A stretch of 64,000 nucleotides of DNA from Anaeramoeba flamelloides (GCA_027625915.1 JANTQA010000032.1:12478001-12542000), one strand, 5' to 3'. Positions 35,406 to 48,428 are shown, numbered from the stretch's first letter. Made by a program: numbers and translations. The notes: generated by a model from the sequence alone, not told the origin.

Positions 35406-35859
35406 TTATATTATTATTGAAAGATAATTAATAAATAAAAAAAATTGTCTATGCGATGTCCAAATATCTTTTATAATGAATAAATTATTTAATCAAGTAT
35501 TTTAGGGCTATGTTGGAGACATAATAAACCACAAAAAAAAAATCTAGAATAGTATGATATACTTTAATCATTAAAACTAAGAAGTTTTTGATATGTAGAC
35601 TAACTATTCAAAAAAAAAAAATAAAAAATTATTTTGACAAAATTTGGATTGAAAAATAATAAAATGGTAATAAACGAGAAAATATTATCAAAACGTGTAG
35701 TATTTTTTCAAATTATTTTTTAAATATATGTAACTATACAATTTATAATTATAAACTTATTTTTCTAAGATAATTAATTTTAAATTCTAATTTTATAATC
35801 TTTTAATAAATTTGAATTTAAAAATTTTATTTGAAACACAATTAGGACATTTGTGTTTC

Positions 35860-36402
35860 ACACACACATATATATTTAACTAAATTCAAGAAATTTAGAT
35901 ACATTTTTAAACGGAGAGAATAATAATACTACAATTTGTATTCAATTTGTAATAATTTTGATGATACAAACTATTTTATTTTTTTCTTTTCTTTTTTTGG
36001 TTTCAATTTCATTTTTTCCAGTTATTAATTTTTTTTTTTCATTATATCTGATATTTTTTTACAATGAGTGATTTTTAGTTAATTTTAATTTTGTTAAAAA
36101 CAAAAATCACATATAATTAGTTGATGGTATTTTATCATTTTATCAATCAATATCTTTTGGGAAATATCAACAAATTTAGCAATACAATTATTTTTTCGCT
36201 GGTTTCATTATTTTGAACACATCCTACTCTTTTTATATATTTTTTCTTTTATTTATATACTAATTATTAAAAAAAAAAAAAAAAATAATACTCAGTAACT
36301 TAAATGTGATTCAATTTTAGGTTTGGTAAAATACAATAAATTGAGCTTTTTTATGTCTATTTTTGATCTTGGGTCTATCCAAAATCACCGATTGGGGTTT
36401 AT
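35860..36402. mobile_element. GATCGATCAA-family element, copy 3 (diverged)
   Basis: Same order of landmarks as the copy at 41338-41873: 'TTTTGATGATACAAACTATT', 'AAAATCACATATAATTAGTT', 'GATGGTATTTTATCATTTTA', 'TTCGCTGGTTTCATTATTTTG', and the end 'ACCGATTGGGGTTT'. The core palindrome is eroded. Confidence 0.5.
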
Positions 36403-36655
36403 AATTGTTATAAATCAAAAATAGATTTCAGGTAACACTGATATTTTTTCCTTTGTGTGGAAATACTATAAAAAAGTTATCAAAGTTCCTGAACCAAAAG
36501 TTATATTGTATAAATAAGTGTAAAAAAAACTTACTTATTTTCCTCTATTTGATCAAAAAAATTTATTTTTTAAAAGTTTAAACTTGATAGAAAAACAAAG
36601 GAATGTAAATACTAATTGCTATATTTTATTCTTCGAAACTAAACTCTTTTATATA

Positions 36656-37189
36656 AACCAAAATTCAAAATTTTCCACACAGCTAAAACGTTCCAAACAA
36701 TCATAATAATACAATTTCATTGAAATTGGAGATAATTTTGATTTTTGAGAAATATGAAAATCATTTTTTCATCTTTTAGTTTTTGTTTTCATTTCATTGT
36801 TTGAATTACGTAATTTGTTTTCGTTGGATCAAAATTTTTCTACAAGGTTTATATTATGTTAAAGTCAAGTTGTTCCAAATAGAAGAACTCAAATAAAATT
36901 AGTTGGTAGTATCTAACCATTTGATCGATCAATAATCCTAATAGAATTTCAACAAATTTACTAATATGTATTTTTTTGTTTTGCTCTCTCCAAAATTTTT
37001 AACACACCCATGATTTATTTGTATTGATAATTATTTATTTTTTGTTTTGTGAGTATTGTAATTTATAAAAAGGTGTTAAAATTTCAATTAGTGAATGGTT
37101 CTAATTTGGTAAATCTTCGAGAAGTGATTAAATAAGTTTTTTTTTCCACAAATCGAATTTTGGTGTGTTAAAAATTTTGAATTGGGGTT
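36656..37189. mobile_element. GATCGATCAA-family element, copy 4, inverted near-duplicate of copy 1
   Basis: Reverse complement of 2453-2984 with few differences. Contains 'TTTGATCGATCAATAAT' near 36921 and ends 'AAATTTTGAATTGGGGTTG'. Terminal inverted repeats as in copy 1. Confidence 0.7.
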
Positions 37190-37194
37190 GATAT

Positions 37195-37795
37195 TGTGAT
37201 TCACCTGAAATAATAAACTCCATTTCACTCAAAGGGGCACAGACAAAAATGAAAAAGTCACTTTATTTTTAAGGATCAACCAAACTTAGATTGTTTAGAA
37301 ATACGAGAAATAATAAACTTCTTATAAGAGTCCATAATTATAAAAGAAACCCCTGAACAAACCATAAATTTCAAAAAAAAAAAAATGTTAAAAAATTTTT
37401 TGGGCCCCATTCATTGGAACGTCTCGTGCAAAATTCTCAATTTCTTTAGGAAATTAAAATTGTTGAAAATAAGATTTTTTACTTGTAAATGTATGAATTT
37501 TTAAAGAACATACAAAGCTTAACTTTTCTTAATGTTTATTTCGTTTTTCAAACATTTTTTTTTTCAAAGTTAATTTTTAAAAAAAAAAAAAAAAAAAAAT
37601 AAAAAAAAAAAAAAAAAAGCAAAAATCAAAAAACAAAAAAAACAAAATTTTAAAAAATGATTTTGATCTAAAAATTGAAAATTTTAGTTTGATAAGAGTA
37701 ATGAATTAAACTCATAGAATGTCTTCCATTTCTTCAATAAAACTGGGCCCCTTTGACTGAAAAAGAGTTTAGTTTGAAAAGAAAAAAAAATAGCC
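37195..37795. repeat. Inverted partner of the 17.0-17.66 kb block
   Basis: Reverse complement of 16980-17660; best part 37205-37560 ('AAGGATCAACCAAACTTAG', 'CCTGAACAAACCATAAATTT', 'CTCAATTTCTTTAGGAAATT'). It directly abuts a GATCGATCAA-family copy, so the two could be parts of one larger element here. Confidence 0.55.
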
Positions 37796-37799
37796 CTTT

Positions 37800-40017
37800 A
37801 GTATTCAAGAAAAAATAATAATTAAATCTGATTTGTAATTCACTTTTAAATCATTTAAAATATATAAAAACCAGATATATTAAAAATTTAAAAAAAAATA
37901 AAACCAAAAACTAAAAAAAAGCGAGTCACAATTATTGAAATGAGCTTTACGAATTTTTTATTACTTAACTTTCATTGAAAAACAGTTGAACAACAAGATT
38001 TTTTATGAATAATTAAATTCATTTTCAAAGACATTACATAGTCAATTTTGTTAGTAATTGTTTGTCTTTACGAAGATCTTTGTTTTTTCCATATGATCTT
38101 ATGTAAAAAAAAAAAAAAAAAAAAAAAAGAAAAAGAATAATTTGAAAAAGCAAAACTAAAATTTGAAAAATTAGAAAAAATGATTCTGATCGAAAAATTT
38201 GAAAATATTTTTTGTAAAGAATACTGGAATAAACCCTTAAAACAACTCCCATTAACATTATAAAGTGAGTAAAAAAATTTGAAATCAAGTTTAAATATGT
38301 ATAATTATCAGGCTATCATTTTTTAGTGAAATTGACGGTACCGCATTTTTGGAATAGCTAATATATTTTTTTTTAATTTTTTGGAATTATTATGTTTAAA
38401 ATATATTCTTAAATAAAAACAATTAACTTTAATTTAATTACTAACCCTCGGTTAATTTTATATTATTAAAAATGAATATTGATATTTCAAAAGATAGAAT
38501 TATATAAAATATCAAAATAAGTTTTGATTATATTCGATGTAAATATTCATCATAATTTTATTAAAAGCCAATTTACTAATAAGAATAAAATCAAAGAAAA
38601 TATTATTTAAAATATAAAAAAAATTTACAACTTTTATAGAAATTCCTTATTTATAAAAATCAAGATTCGTACATATTTCAATAGTAAATATACTATTAAT
38701 CTTTAAACTATTTTCAATGTGTTGAAAATTTGGGTATTTAGTATTATTTTTTTCTAAAATTTTCCTCACATTACAAATAATGTTTATCTTCAATAAAATT
38801 ATAAAAACCAATATCTTTATGATTAGTAACTTCATTTTTATACTGTCTTTTCATTTTTTTTTTTAGTTGATTATTTTACTCTTGATTTTTTTTGTTCATT
38901 TTCCTTTTTCTTTGATTTTTCTTTTTCTTTTTCTTTTTATTTTCTCTTTGATTTTTCTTATAGTATAAATTCTTTATTCTTGTCTTTTTCCTTTCCCTTT
39001 TATTCTGAATTTTTTTTTTTTTTTTTTTAGGTTGAATCTTTTGTAATTGCTTTTATATTTCTAGAATTCAACCAAATTATTTCAATATTTTAAAAATATA
39101 TTCTGTATTTTGCTTAGTTTGATAAAATTATTTGATAAAATACATTTGAAATCTTATTTGAAATAAGAAATAATATTTTTTTCGAGTTTATAATAATTAT
39201 AATAATTTTTTCAAATTAATTATATTTTTTATACCGAGTTATTCTAGAGAATATGGTTTTATCGTATCACCTAATTTTGGTTACTTTCTTCACAGACCAT
39301 AATATTAATTTCTTCATGAAAGAAATTATTTTTTTTTTATATATAATTCTAAAAATGAAGTGATCAAAAAAAATGTCTTGAATAATCCTATAAAGTCTAT
39401 GTTTCAAAATAAAACACCTGTTCTTTTCTTGTTGTTCCAATACAATATCTAAACCATTACACAATAGCTTATCCAAGTACAAATCAATTTTTAAATTAAA
39501 TCAACTTGTTTTTTTCAGTAAATTTTTCAACTAGGAAGGAAATTTGTTCAAAATTTTTCATAATTTTTCTAATTTAAATTAAATTTATTTTTTTTTAATG
39601 ATCATTGTAATTTTTCAAAGAAACTATTTTTGTTATATCTAAAATGAAGTCAGAGGAAAAAATGGTTTAAGAATGGGTATATTGTATTCGTAGAAAATTT
39701 TTCATAATATTCTGAGTTTTTGAAATTTTTTGTTTTTTTTATGAATAAAAATATTCTACAAAAATTAACATTAATTATGTGAAATAGATGTTCGAATTTG
39801 ATCCTTCATTTTTAGAATTTTTTTTTAATAATAGAAATTTATGAAACCAATACCATATATACTTATCATTTATTGTTGGTCTCTTTAATCGATTCATATA
39901 TCGGTCTTATAGAAAAATGTCAGGGCTGATAATTTTGATACACCAATTTAACTTTTCTAAAAAGTTAATTGGACAACAATAGAATTTCTTTGAAATTAAG
40001 TCGATTACTTATAAAGA
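37800..40017. other. AT-rich spacer with a pyrimidine tract and element scraps
   Basis: A TTTTC-rich tract lies at 38870-39030. Bases 39030-39080 ('GGTTGAATCTTTTGTAATTG' onward) resemble the middle of the TTAA element. Frames at 38034-38288, 38647-38835 and 39267-39482 (all minus) are Ile/Phe/Lys-rich without recognised domains; the last may be transposon debris. Confidence 0.35.
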
Positions 40018-40300
40018 GTTATTACAAAACTTTGTAGTTTTATTTTTGAAGCATATTTTAGAAGACATTTCTCTTCACAAATAATAAGGTTTCAAGATTC
40101 TTCCAGGAAAATAATTTTTTATTAAATAATTTGAAATTATGTTGAATTTGGTATATTTTCATTAATAGAGATGAAAATGGATCTTTTTTTTAAAAACAAT
40201 AATTCATTTCGGAAAGTAGTATTGAAAATAAGTTTCCTTTTATGGTAATCAAGATTTTTACTCCATTTATCAATTTCAGGATTTGGTAATTTTTTTTTGA
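40018..40300. repeat. Inverted repeat arm left of tRNA-Thr copy 1
   Basis: Matches the reverse complement of 42000-42275: 'ACTTTGTAGTTTTATTTTTG', 'GGAAAGTAGTATTGAAAATA' and 'AGTTTCCTTTTATGGTAATC'. The minus-strand frame 40137-40346 (DKWSKNLDYHKRKL) covers this arm and may be a decayed transposon gene. Confidence 0.5.
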
Positions 40301-40635
40301 ATTTGTTTCTATTGGTATTTGTATATAAATAGTTCAAAATTATCACTTCGTTTACTTTATTGTTTTTTTAAATAGATCATGAAGCCAGAAACTACTTCTT
40401 GAAGAGTTCATTTTTTATCAATAAAAATATGAAAAATTTACTGAAACATCTTTTTTATTTAGTCAACAATTAACTTGAAATTTTCGAAGATTTTTTTTTC
40501 TTTTAACTAATAACTTTGAATTTACTTTTACCAAATTGGCATTGAGTTATCGAGTTATTTGCCAATTTTTTGAGATGTGTAAAAAAAGAAGAACTGATTA
40601 AACAAAAAAAAAGGAACAATAACAAACAAACAAAT

Positions 40636-40642
40636 AAAAAAA
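40636..40642 (-). terminator. RNA polymerase III terminator of tRNA-Thr copy 1
   Basis: Run of seven T on the minus strand, seven bases after the tRNA 3' end. Confidence 0.85.
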
Positions 40643-40649
40643 GTAGGGC

Positions 40650-40722
40650 TGCACCTTGAAGGACTCGAACCTTCGACCTTCTCATTACAAGTGAGATGCT
40701 ACTACCACTGAGCTAAAGATGC
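40650..40722 (-). tRNA. tRNA-Thr (anticodon UGU), copy 1
   Basis: 73 nt cloverleaf read on the minus strand. The acceptor GCATCTT pairs with AAGGTGC (one G-T). A-box-like TAGCTCAGTGG. Anticodon stem TCTCA/TGAGA with loop CTTGTAA, anticodon TGT. Variable loop of five. T arm GAAGG-TTCGAGT-CCTTC, so the B box is GGTTCGAGTCC. Discriminator A. No CCA encoded, no intron. The D stem is short and slightly irregular, with an extra T in the D loop. Confidence 0.95.
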
Positions 40723-41337
40723 TGACAAAAGAGTCGAAAATTAAAGTACTGAAATATTATTTTTTTCTTATAAACAATCTAACTCCACAAGTTTTTGAAA
40801 TCTTTTACTCAAGCAAAGTTTTATTATTGGTTAGTTTTTAAAGATTTCGACTCCTATATTAAAAACTTCACTAAATGTCCAGTATTATAATTAATACTTT
40901 TAATAGATATCTTTCTTGAATCAGATTTCCAACCAATACAATTTTTCTACCCAAATACAAAAAATCTATTTTTTCAAATCTATCTTATACCAAAGAACTC
41001 ATTTTATACATTATTGGAAACTCTTTTTCAGGTCTACATTTATCTCATAAATTCTTTTCAATCCTTCTTCTTCAAACTAAGACCTATTACTAGAATTTTT
41101 CACATAAAAAGGAAATCTAATGTAAACTCGATTTCAAAATCATTGTCACATTGACAATCAACTTTTGAAAATAAATATTTTTATAAATTGAAGTTATCTA
41201 TTATAATATTCAAATTACTATATTAGTATTCCTTTCTATACACTAGAAATATTGGCTTTTTAATAAAAAATAAAATAAAAAAAAGTGGAAGAAAAAAATA
41301 AAAAAAAAATTATGACATTTATTTTTAAATATAAATT

Positions 41338-41873
41338 AAATTCCAAAATTTTGGACATAGTTTAAACAGTTGGAAGAATAACAATATCCCAATTTACATT
41401 TAATTGGAAAATAATTTTGATTTTACAAACAATTTCATTTTTGGGCTTTTTTGTTTTGTTTTCATTCCTATTTACTAATTACGTAATATGTTTGGTTAGA
41501 TCTGGAAATTTTTTTTCGGTTATTGATAGAAAGTTAATATTGAGTTTGTTAAAATGAAAAATCACATGTAATTGGACGATAGTATCTTATCATTTGATCG
41601 ATCAATAATCGTTGGTGAAATTTCAATATATTTACCAATACATTTTTTGTTCCGCTCGTTTCATTATTTTGGACCTACCTGATTTTTATTTTTTTATTTT
41701 ATATTTTTTTTCTTTTATTTGGATGAAAGTGATTACTTAAAAAAACATTAATACTCCGTAACTTAAATGTGGTTTTATATTAGATTTTGGAAAAAGATAA
41801 TAAATTGGTATTTTTTTTTTTTTTTTCCTATTTTAGATTTTGAGTGTGTCCAAATTTTTAGAATGGGATTTAG
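41338..41873. mobile_element. GATCGATCAA-family element, copy 5
   Basis: About 535 bp; contains 'TTTGATCGATCAATAATCG' near 41598 and ends 'CAAATTTTTAGAATGGGATT'. Inverted relative to copy 2 and similar in full to it. A long poly-T tract lies near 41815. Confidence 0.6.
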
Positions 41874-44800
41874 TTTATTATTTAAGCAACAAAGAGTATT
41901 TGAATAAACTGAGTTTTTTTTATTAGATAAATTAAGTACTTTTAAACATAAAAAAAATCTTCGAAGAAATTTAATAGCACATTCAAAAAAATATTACCAA
42001 ATCTTGTAATTGAAAAAATAGTTTAAAAATCTGATTACCATAAAAGGAAACTTACTTTCAATACTACTTTCCAAAATGAATTATTATTTTTCAAAAAGTT
42101 TGATCCATTTTTCTTAATTTTAAAAAAGCTTTAAAATTCAACATATATCTGAATTATTTAAAAAAAAATAATTTTATTTGAAAGAACATTGAAATATTAA
42201 AATCTGTAAAGGAAGTATACTAAAATATACTTTAAAAATAAAACCACAAAGTTCTAAAATAACACTAGTAGAAAAAATCTACTTCATTTTAAAAAAAAAT
42301 CACAATATTTATTTTAAACTTGAAAAAAATAAGGTATTACCAAAAAAGTGGGGCATTTTTTCTTAAATTTCAGAAAAAATCATCTTTGTTAGTGGAGGTA
42401 TTCATTAATTGGCAATACCAAATTAAGTTTAATATTAATACCGATTAAATGAATGGCTAAAATGTTGATTTTTATATATTTTCAAGGAAATATTCCAAAA
42501 AAAACGAAAAAAAAAAAATAGCACTGTTATTGAAGAAAACAATTTTCCACCAATTTCAATAAAAAACTGGAAATATGGAAAGGGTACAAATGCTTTTTTA
42601 AACCTTAAAATGCAGCTATATATATTCAATTTTATTTGAAATTTTGGCGAGATGAAACGAGTTATGAAAACGGTTTTTTTTGTCCAAAAAGATAATAATA
42701 AACACCAATTTTCATCCCTAAAAAATATCAGATAAAATCGAGATAAGAAAATTCATATATCTTTTATTTATGCAATACAATACTAAGAAACAAAATAAAT
42801 TGTTACAAAGAATCAATAAAGGGTAGTTAATGATTTTGGATATTGAAATACTTTTTTGAAGATTGAGTTTAAAAGATATATTTTGAAATAAATTTGCCAC
42901 ATTTACTTGGAAATAGCTTATAAATTTTCGATTCAAAGAACAGTTCAAATCATTTTTTTTCTCTTTATTGAATAAAACATTTGAGAAAAAGAACCAAACA
43001 AAGAAATTAAAAATTTTTCCAAATTAAAAAACTTTTTTAAAATCTGGGAAATTCAACTAATAACTAAAAAAATAATTTTTAATTTGATAATTTATAATCA
43101 GTAATTAATCACTCAATCTTAATTCTTTCAGTGAGTCATTAATAACCGAAAGATTAAAAGAATAAATAGATCTTACAATAATTTCTCAGATTTTTAAAAG
43201 ATTTTCCAACAAATAAAATTATTTTAAATAAATAAATATAATAAAAATCAAAATTAATACATATTATCAAATAACTGATTTTAATAAAAACAGTTCCTTG
43301 TTTATACTTTTTATATTTGAAAAAGAATATGCCCCTACGACACAAAAGACACTAAAAATTGAAAACTGATCAAATACTTTCTATTAAAAAAATTAAAAAA
43401 ACAAACTGATAAAATTAAAATAAATAAAGTTTCCACATAACTTTTTCTTGAAAACATTTTTTGCCAAAATGATTGAATTTAAAGTTGAAATTATGTATGT
43501 TTTGATATACAATATCTTATTTTAACTCATTTACTAAAACAAATTCTAAATTATGGGAATTTTATTTTCACAAAAGGCACTAATTTGGTCTTAAAATGTT
43601 TTTTTTTTATTTTCAAATGGTAAAATTAAAAAAAAAAGTTATTTAAACAGAAAAACTCTCTTGAAAGCCATTCTAATTTAATATATTAGGTTAATCTTTG
43701 ATTTCAAATTTTTTGCAACACCACTTTTTAAAAAAAAAAATTAAAAAAATACACAGTAATTTCAAAAAATATTTTCGATATTCAAAAGTTGAGATTGTTT
43801 TTATTCTAAAAAAAAATTATCCCAGCGGTTAATTTAATTAAGTTATTAAGTTAGATTTCGAAAAATATTAATCAGAAAAAAATAGTGCTTAATTTTATTA
43901 AGGACATATTATTAAACTCTAAAATTTCACGAAATTTAAAAAATATTTGTGAATAAAATATTGATCTATTTTTTTAACTCTTGAAGTATTCAATATTTGA
44001 ATTATTTTTATTGTATTTTTTTAAAAAATTATATTTTCAAGGTTATTTGTTCATAGATACTCCCAGAAATTACTCAAAGTGAGATTACTGAAAAATTAAT
44101 TTTTTTTTGCAAATTTTTCTTTTTATAATTTGATCACAAAAATATAAACAAAAAAAGGTCAGGATATTTTGACTGAAAATTATTGGAAAAATGAATTCTT
44201 TTAACAATAATTAGTTATCTCTCTAAAGTTGGAAAGTAGTTGTCCATCAAGTTTAATTGTACTCTTGTGTAAATAATTACTCTATTACATTTGGGGAAAA
44301 AAGAAATAAGAGTTAATAATACCTTAAAGTGAGATAGTAACATTACTCAAATTTCATCAAAACAATTTTAAAATCTTTTTTAACTGTTTTTTGTTATTTA
44401 CTTTTCATAAACAAAGACACTTTTTTCAAATTATTATTCAGTTTACTCTTCAGATTGAAAATTAATTTCATGTATCGTGAGCTAAATACTTTTTGAATCT
44501 GGTTAATTGTTTGAAATTTCTGACATTAAAAATTAGTTTCTGTGATTTCTCCAGTTGGAAAATGTTTCTGTTTTTTTCAAAATATCAAAAAATTTAAAAA
44601 AAAAAGTAAAAAAAATATTTAATAATTTTTTAAAAAATCTATAAACTAAACAATAGCTTTAAAGATATTGATCTCTTAGAAAAATTTTTTTATCTAATAG
44701 CCTATTAATGATTTTTAAAATGAAATGTAAATAAATTTCTTTTTTTTAAATTATACTGCCTTCAAAATAAAGCGTGCAAAAATAATTTAATATATGTTTT

Positions 44801-45103
44801 AAAATAAAAGGCATATTTCTTTTTGTTCTAGAAGACCTATACATTGACCGATCAAAGAAACTGAGAATAAACCCTAAAAAAAATATTTTATTGATTTCTT
44901 AAAGTTCTATTATTTAAAAAGAAATTCTAAAAATGAAGGATCAAATTGTAAAATTTATCTCAAAAAATAGAGTAAACTTTTTAGAAAATTTTTATCATCA
45001 AAAACAAACAAAAAAATTCAAAAAAAAAGTGAAAATCATGGAAAATTTTCAACTATTTGCAGGAATAATTTAAAATTTACCACAAATAACCAGATATTTA
45101 GTT
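41874..45103. other. AT-rich spacer with an inverted repeat arm
   Basis: Bases 42000-42275 are the partner of the arm at 40018-40300. The remaining 2.8 kb shows no coding signal; frames at 42435-42629, 42718-42948 and 43154-43345 (all minus) are low-complexity or Ile/Phe-rich. Confidence 0.4.
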
Positions 45104-45195
45104 TCAAAATTGATTTGAACTTAGGTGTACTCATTGATAGTAAATTGGATGTTGCCTTGTTACAAGAAGAAAAAAAAGCACAGACAATATTTTGA
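45104..45195 (+). mobile_element. Possible LINE endonuclease fragment 2
   Basis: Short open stretch encoding 'NLGVLIDSKLDVALLQEEKK', the spacing of the 'D-hydrophobic-Q-E' motif near the start of apurinic-type endonucleases of non-LTR retrotransposons. It ends at a stop after 'AQTIF'. GC content is above that of the flanks. Too short to be sure; a host gene scrap is possible. Confidence 0.35.
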
Positions 45196-45267
45196 AACAC
45201 AGATTATAGTCTTTGTACACACAGTATTTTGATCACTGTACAGTTCATTCGACTTTTAAGAAACAAA

Positions 45268-45411
45268 CTCTCTACAAAATTTAAGGCACAGAAAAAATCG
45301 CAAATTAAGGAACAAAATTCAAATTCATGTGAAATAATTTGTGTATAATAAAATTTCAGAAAAATGTGCTCTTTATCTGAGATTGTTTTGTGCCTTAAAT
45401 TTCTTTGAGAG
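45268..45411. mobile_element. 144 bp inverted-repeat element (MITE-like)
   Basis: Left 'CTCTCTACAAAATTTAAGGC' and right (inverted) 'CTCTCAAAGAAATTTAAGGC', followed in both by 'ACA'. No coding capacity. It begins about 70 bp after the possible LINE fragment. Confidence 0.65.
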
Positions 45412-47989
45412 TTTTCTTCTAAAAAGTGGGGCTAACTTTTGTAATGTACATTTAGGATCAAATGGTACATACTTCTTCAATATTTTCTCAATTTCGATCT
45501 TTATTCAACAAATTTGAATACATTAAATGTCTTTCTCAATTTTTTTTTTTTTTTTTTCTAAAACTTAAGGACTACGTTTGAAATTCACTAAATAGCCTCA
45601 ACACAATTTGTTCATATCTATTTTTAACTGTAAAGGAAATATCTTTAAAATATTCTCCAATTTGGATTAAAAAAACATTTTATATCATTTTTTAAAATCA
45701 AAAAATTCAGAGAAAATTTTGAGATATGGTGAATAAAACACGTTGGTAAGAAAGGTGAAAATGAAAAAAAAAAAAAAAAAATAATCACAAATTTTTTAGT
45801 TTTAAAAAAAGACTCTCATTTCAAACGCTCTCAATAAACAACTTTAAATCTAAATGATCATATTGTCTATGATTTTTGACCATTGGGCAAAGTTGAATTG
45901 TTTTATTATTTCCATAAACAAACTTTATAATTACAAAGGGGTTATGATTTTTTCAATATATATATATTTTTTTAGTTCTTTTATTTTTTTCTCGAATTAA
46001 AATTCCAACTACGAACTAGAGTAGATTGTTTCCTCGAATTGTATTTTGAACAACATAATCCATGCCAAACACAATTTACATTTTTTTTTGGAAGTTTTTG
46101 ATTACATTTTTTTCGTTTGAATAGTTTCTCTCAAAAAAAAATTAGTGGTATCAAGACAGATTTGGTTAAGGTTATTTGGGAAAGGTTTTGACGAATTTTT
46201 CATTCAGGGATGATTTGGGAAATTAAATTTATAAAATTTAGTCAATCTTTTGCTTGATTTTTTTCAAAAAAAAATATTGTGTTTGTTGTATTAAAAATGA
46301 TCATTCTTTTTTATGAAATGGGAATTTTAGTGGATTTAATACAATACCAAATCAATTACCATTACATTATTAAAAAAATCTGTTGGTTTAAAATAACAAA
46401 GTCCTAATCATTCAAAATTTTCACTTTTCTCACTATTGATTTTTGACCTTATATATCATTTTACAAAACCCTCTCAGCTTTTTTCACAAATGAAAAAAAA
46501 AAAAAAATTTAAAAATCCTCAATAAGGTGGAAGGGTTGTTAAAAAATGAAATAGATGAAAATTTCCTCGAAAAGATCAATTTTACCACCTTTCCTATGTT
46601 TTTTTTGGAAATCACAGAAACACAGACTACCAACTTTTTGTAAAAGCAAGTAATTTTTTCCTTCTTAGATCACACCAAATATAAATTTGTGAGATTTAAC
46701 AATCTAAATACTGATAAGTAAGTACAATACTTTGAATTTCAATTGCAAACATAGCCCTTAAAAAAAATTCTAAAAAAATTTTTCTTTCATTTTTCAATTT
46801 TTTAAAAGTTTTTACTCATGCTCTAAATGAAGGATTTTATTGGTTTAAATGTAAAGGGACTTTGTTAAATTAGTTGAATTTTAAAATATTCTTTGTTGAG
46901 AAATTCTTAAAATACAATTCGAATCAACTATTCGAGACTTGGTAGTTTTTAAGAAACTGGAAAAGATTCTATTAAGGGATTAGCTTCAACCAAATAGAAC
47001 TTTAAGATCAATGAATGTTGTTATTTTGTCTAAACCGTATAATTGTTAGATTGTTCAAATCTCTCTAAAAAATCAATTAGTCAAGTCATAATATTTGTTG
47101 ATCTTCATCAATTAAAAATGATTATTGTATAAGTAAAAAATCCAAAGAATTTCAGAAAAAAAAATCTGCATTTTTCCACAAATTTAAAGGTTGAATTATC
47201 AATATTCAAACTACAAAGTTGTAAAATATCTTTCTTAAATTTGTGGTGAAATGTATATTACTCACTAAAATATTCAATTTTTTAAAAAATTAAATAATTA
47301 ACCTATTGATTTTTTAAATGACTTTTTTTTGAAATATTGGAAATATATTGATTTTATGATTAGATTTTTATACAAAAGTAAACAAAAAAAATAAGTTTTA
47401 GGGTTTTTATGTTGATGATTATTGAACAAATCTTTGAAATATAAAAATTGTTACTTTTGGATGTTCTAAATCTAAATTATTAAATACCAGAATACTGTAT
47501 TTTGAGTTTTTATTTTTAGATTTATTAAAGAAATTAAACAAAAAATTTTTCAAAATGAAACTTTTTTAATTGTGATCATTAGTAAAAAATGCAATAATTT
47601 ATTGTGCAATAAGATTTATAATAGATTTTTAGAGTCAAAGAAACTATTTGAGCCATGGCGCACTGATATCATTTACACCCAATTACAACAGACTTTGATT
47701 ATAGAGAAATCTATGATGTGGTAATCCCTTAAGTTTGAAAATTTGACTCGTAATCCAAAAGTCAATAGGGATATCGTAAAAAAGTTGCTCCAAAAACATA
47801 GAAAATCTTCTTTTTTAAAACATTTTGGATGAAATTGATCTTTTTATCGTGTCAGCCATTTTCCTTTTCTCAAATCCAAGATTTAATCAACAGTCTCAAA
47901 ATCAAAAACATTCGTCGTAAAATCTTGAAAAAATAAAACTAAAAAAGAAAAAAAAAAATTGTAGAGCAGTGAAAAAAATACTGGATATG
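45412..47989. other. AT-rich spacer, no gene seen
   Basis: Slightly GC-richer patches at 46140-46260 and 47640-47790 have interrupted frames and no recognised family. Long poly-T and poly-A runs near 45540, 45765 and 46490. Confidence 0.35.
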
Positions 47990-48428
47990 AAAAAAATCCT
48001 GGACAAGATTTTTTATTGTGAATATTAATAAAATTATTGTGTAATTTCATTTATTTACAATCAAATTCCTTTTTTTAAGCTTCCAACTTTTTCAATTATA
48101 ACTCCCCCACTTATTAGAATAATGATTAATGCAATCACACTTGTTCAAAACACCATTCAATCAATCAAAAAACAAGAAGAAAAATTATCATTTCCCAAAC
48201 TCTAGTAAACCTCAATAAAACTCGATTGTTTTTCAAAAAAAGTTGATCAACATTTGGCTATCAAACAATTACTCGAGTATTCCATAGACACCTTACTTTG
48301 ATGAACTTTAGGTAGGTTTATTACTAATCTCATAAAAAAATTGGTTATTTTAAATAAGGATTTGATTGAAATTAGACAAAAATTTTACTAATACTCACAA
48401 TTAAAAATCTTGTCCGGGATTTTTTTCC
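47990..48428. mobile_element. ~440 bp element with 38 bp terminal inverted repeats
   Basis: Left 'AAAAAAATCCTGGACAAGAT' and right (inverted) 'AAAAAAATCCCGGACAAGAT', both continuing TTTTTATTGTGA/TTTTAATTGTGA. No transposase frame. Single copy in the window. Confidence 0.65.

Larger units (their letters stand above)
40598..40760. repeat. Duplicated tRNA-containing segment, copy 1
   Basis: About 155 bp nearly identical to 49760-49912, covering the tRNA gene, its poly-T terminator and about 35 bases on each side. One substitution is visible ('GAGTCGAAAA' against 'GAGTTGAAAA'). Confidence 0.8.

Noticed and set aside
36656-37189. LTR pair with 2453-2984
   Set aside because: The two copies are inverted and 34 kb apart, and there is no internal retroviral-type coding sequence.
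40503-40685. Minus-strand frame starting MRRSKVRVLQGAAL
   Set aside because: The start lies within the tRNA-Thr gene and the rest is poly-Leu/Phe from AT-rich DNA.
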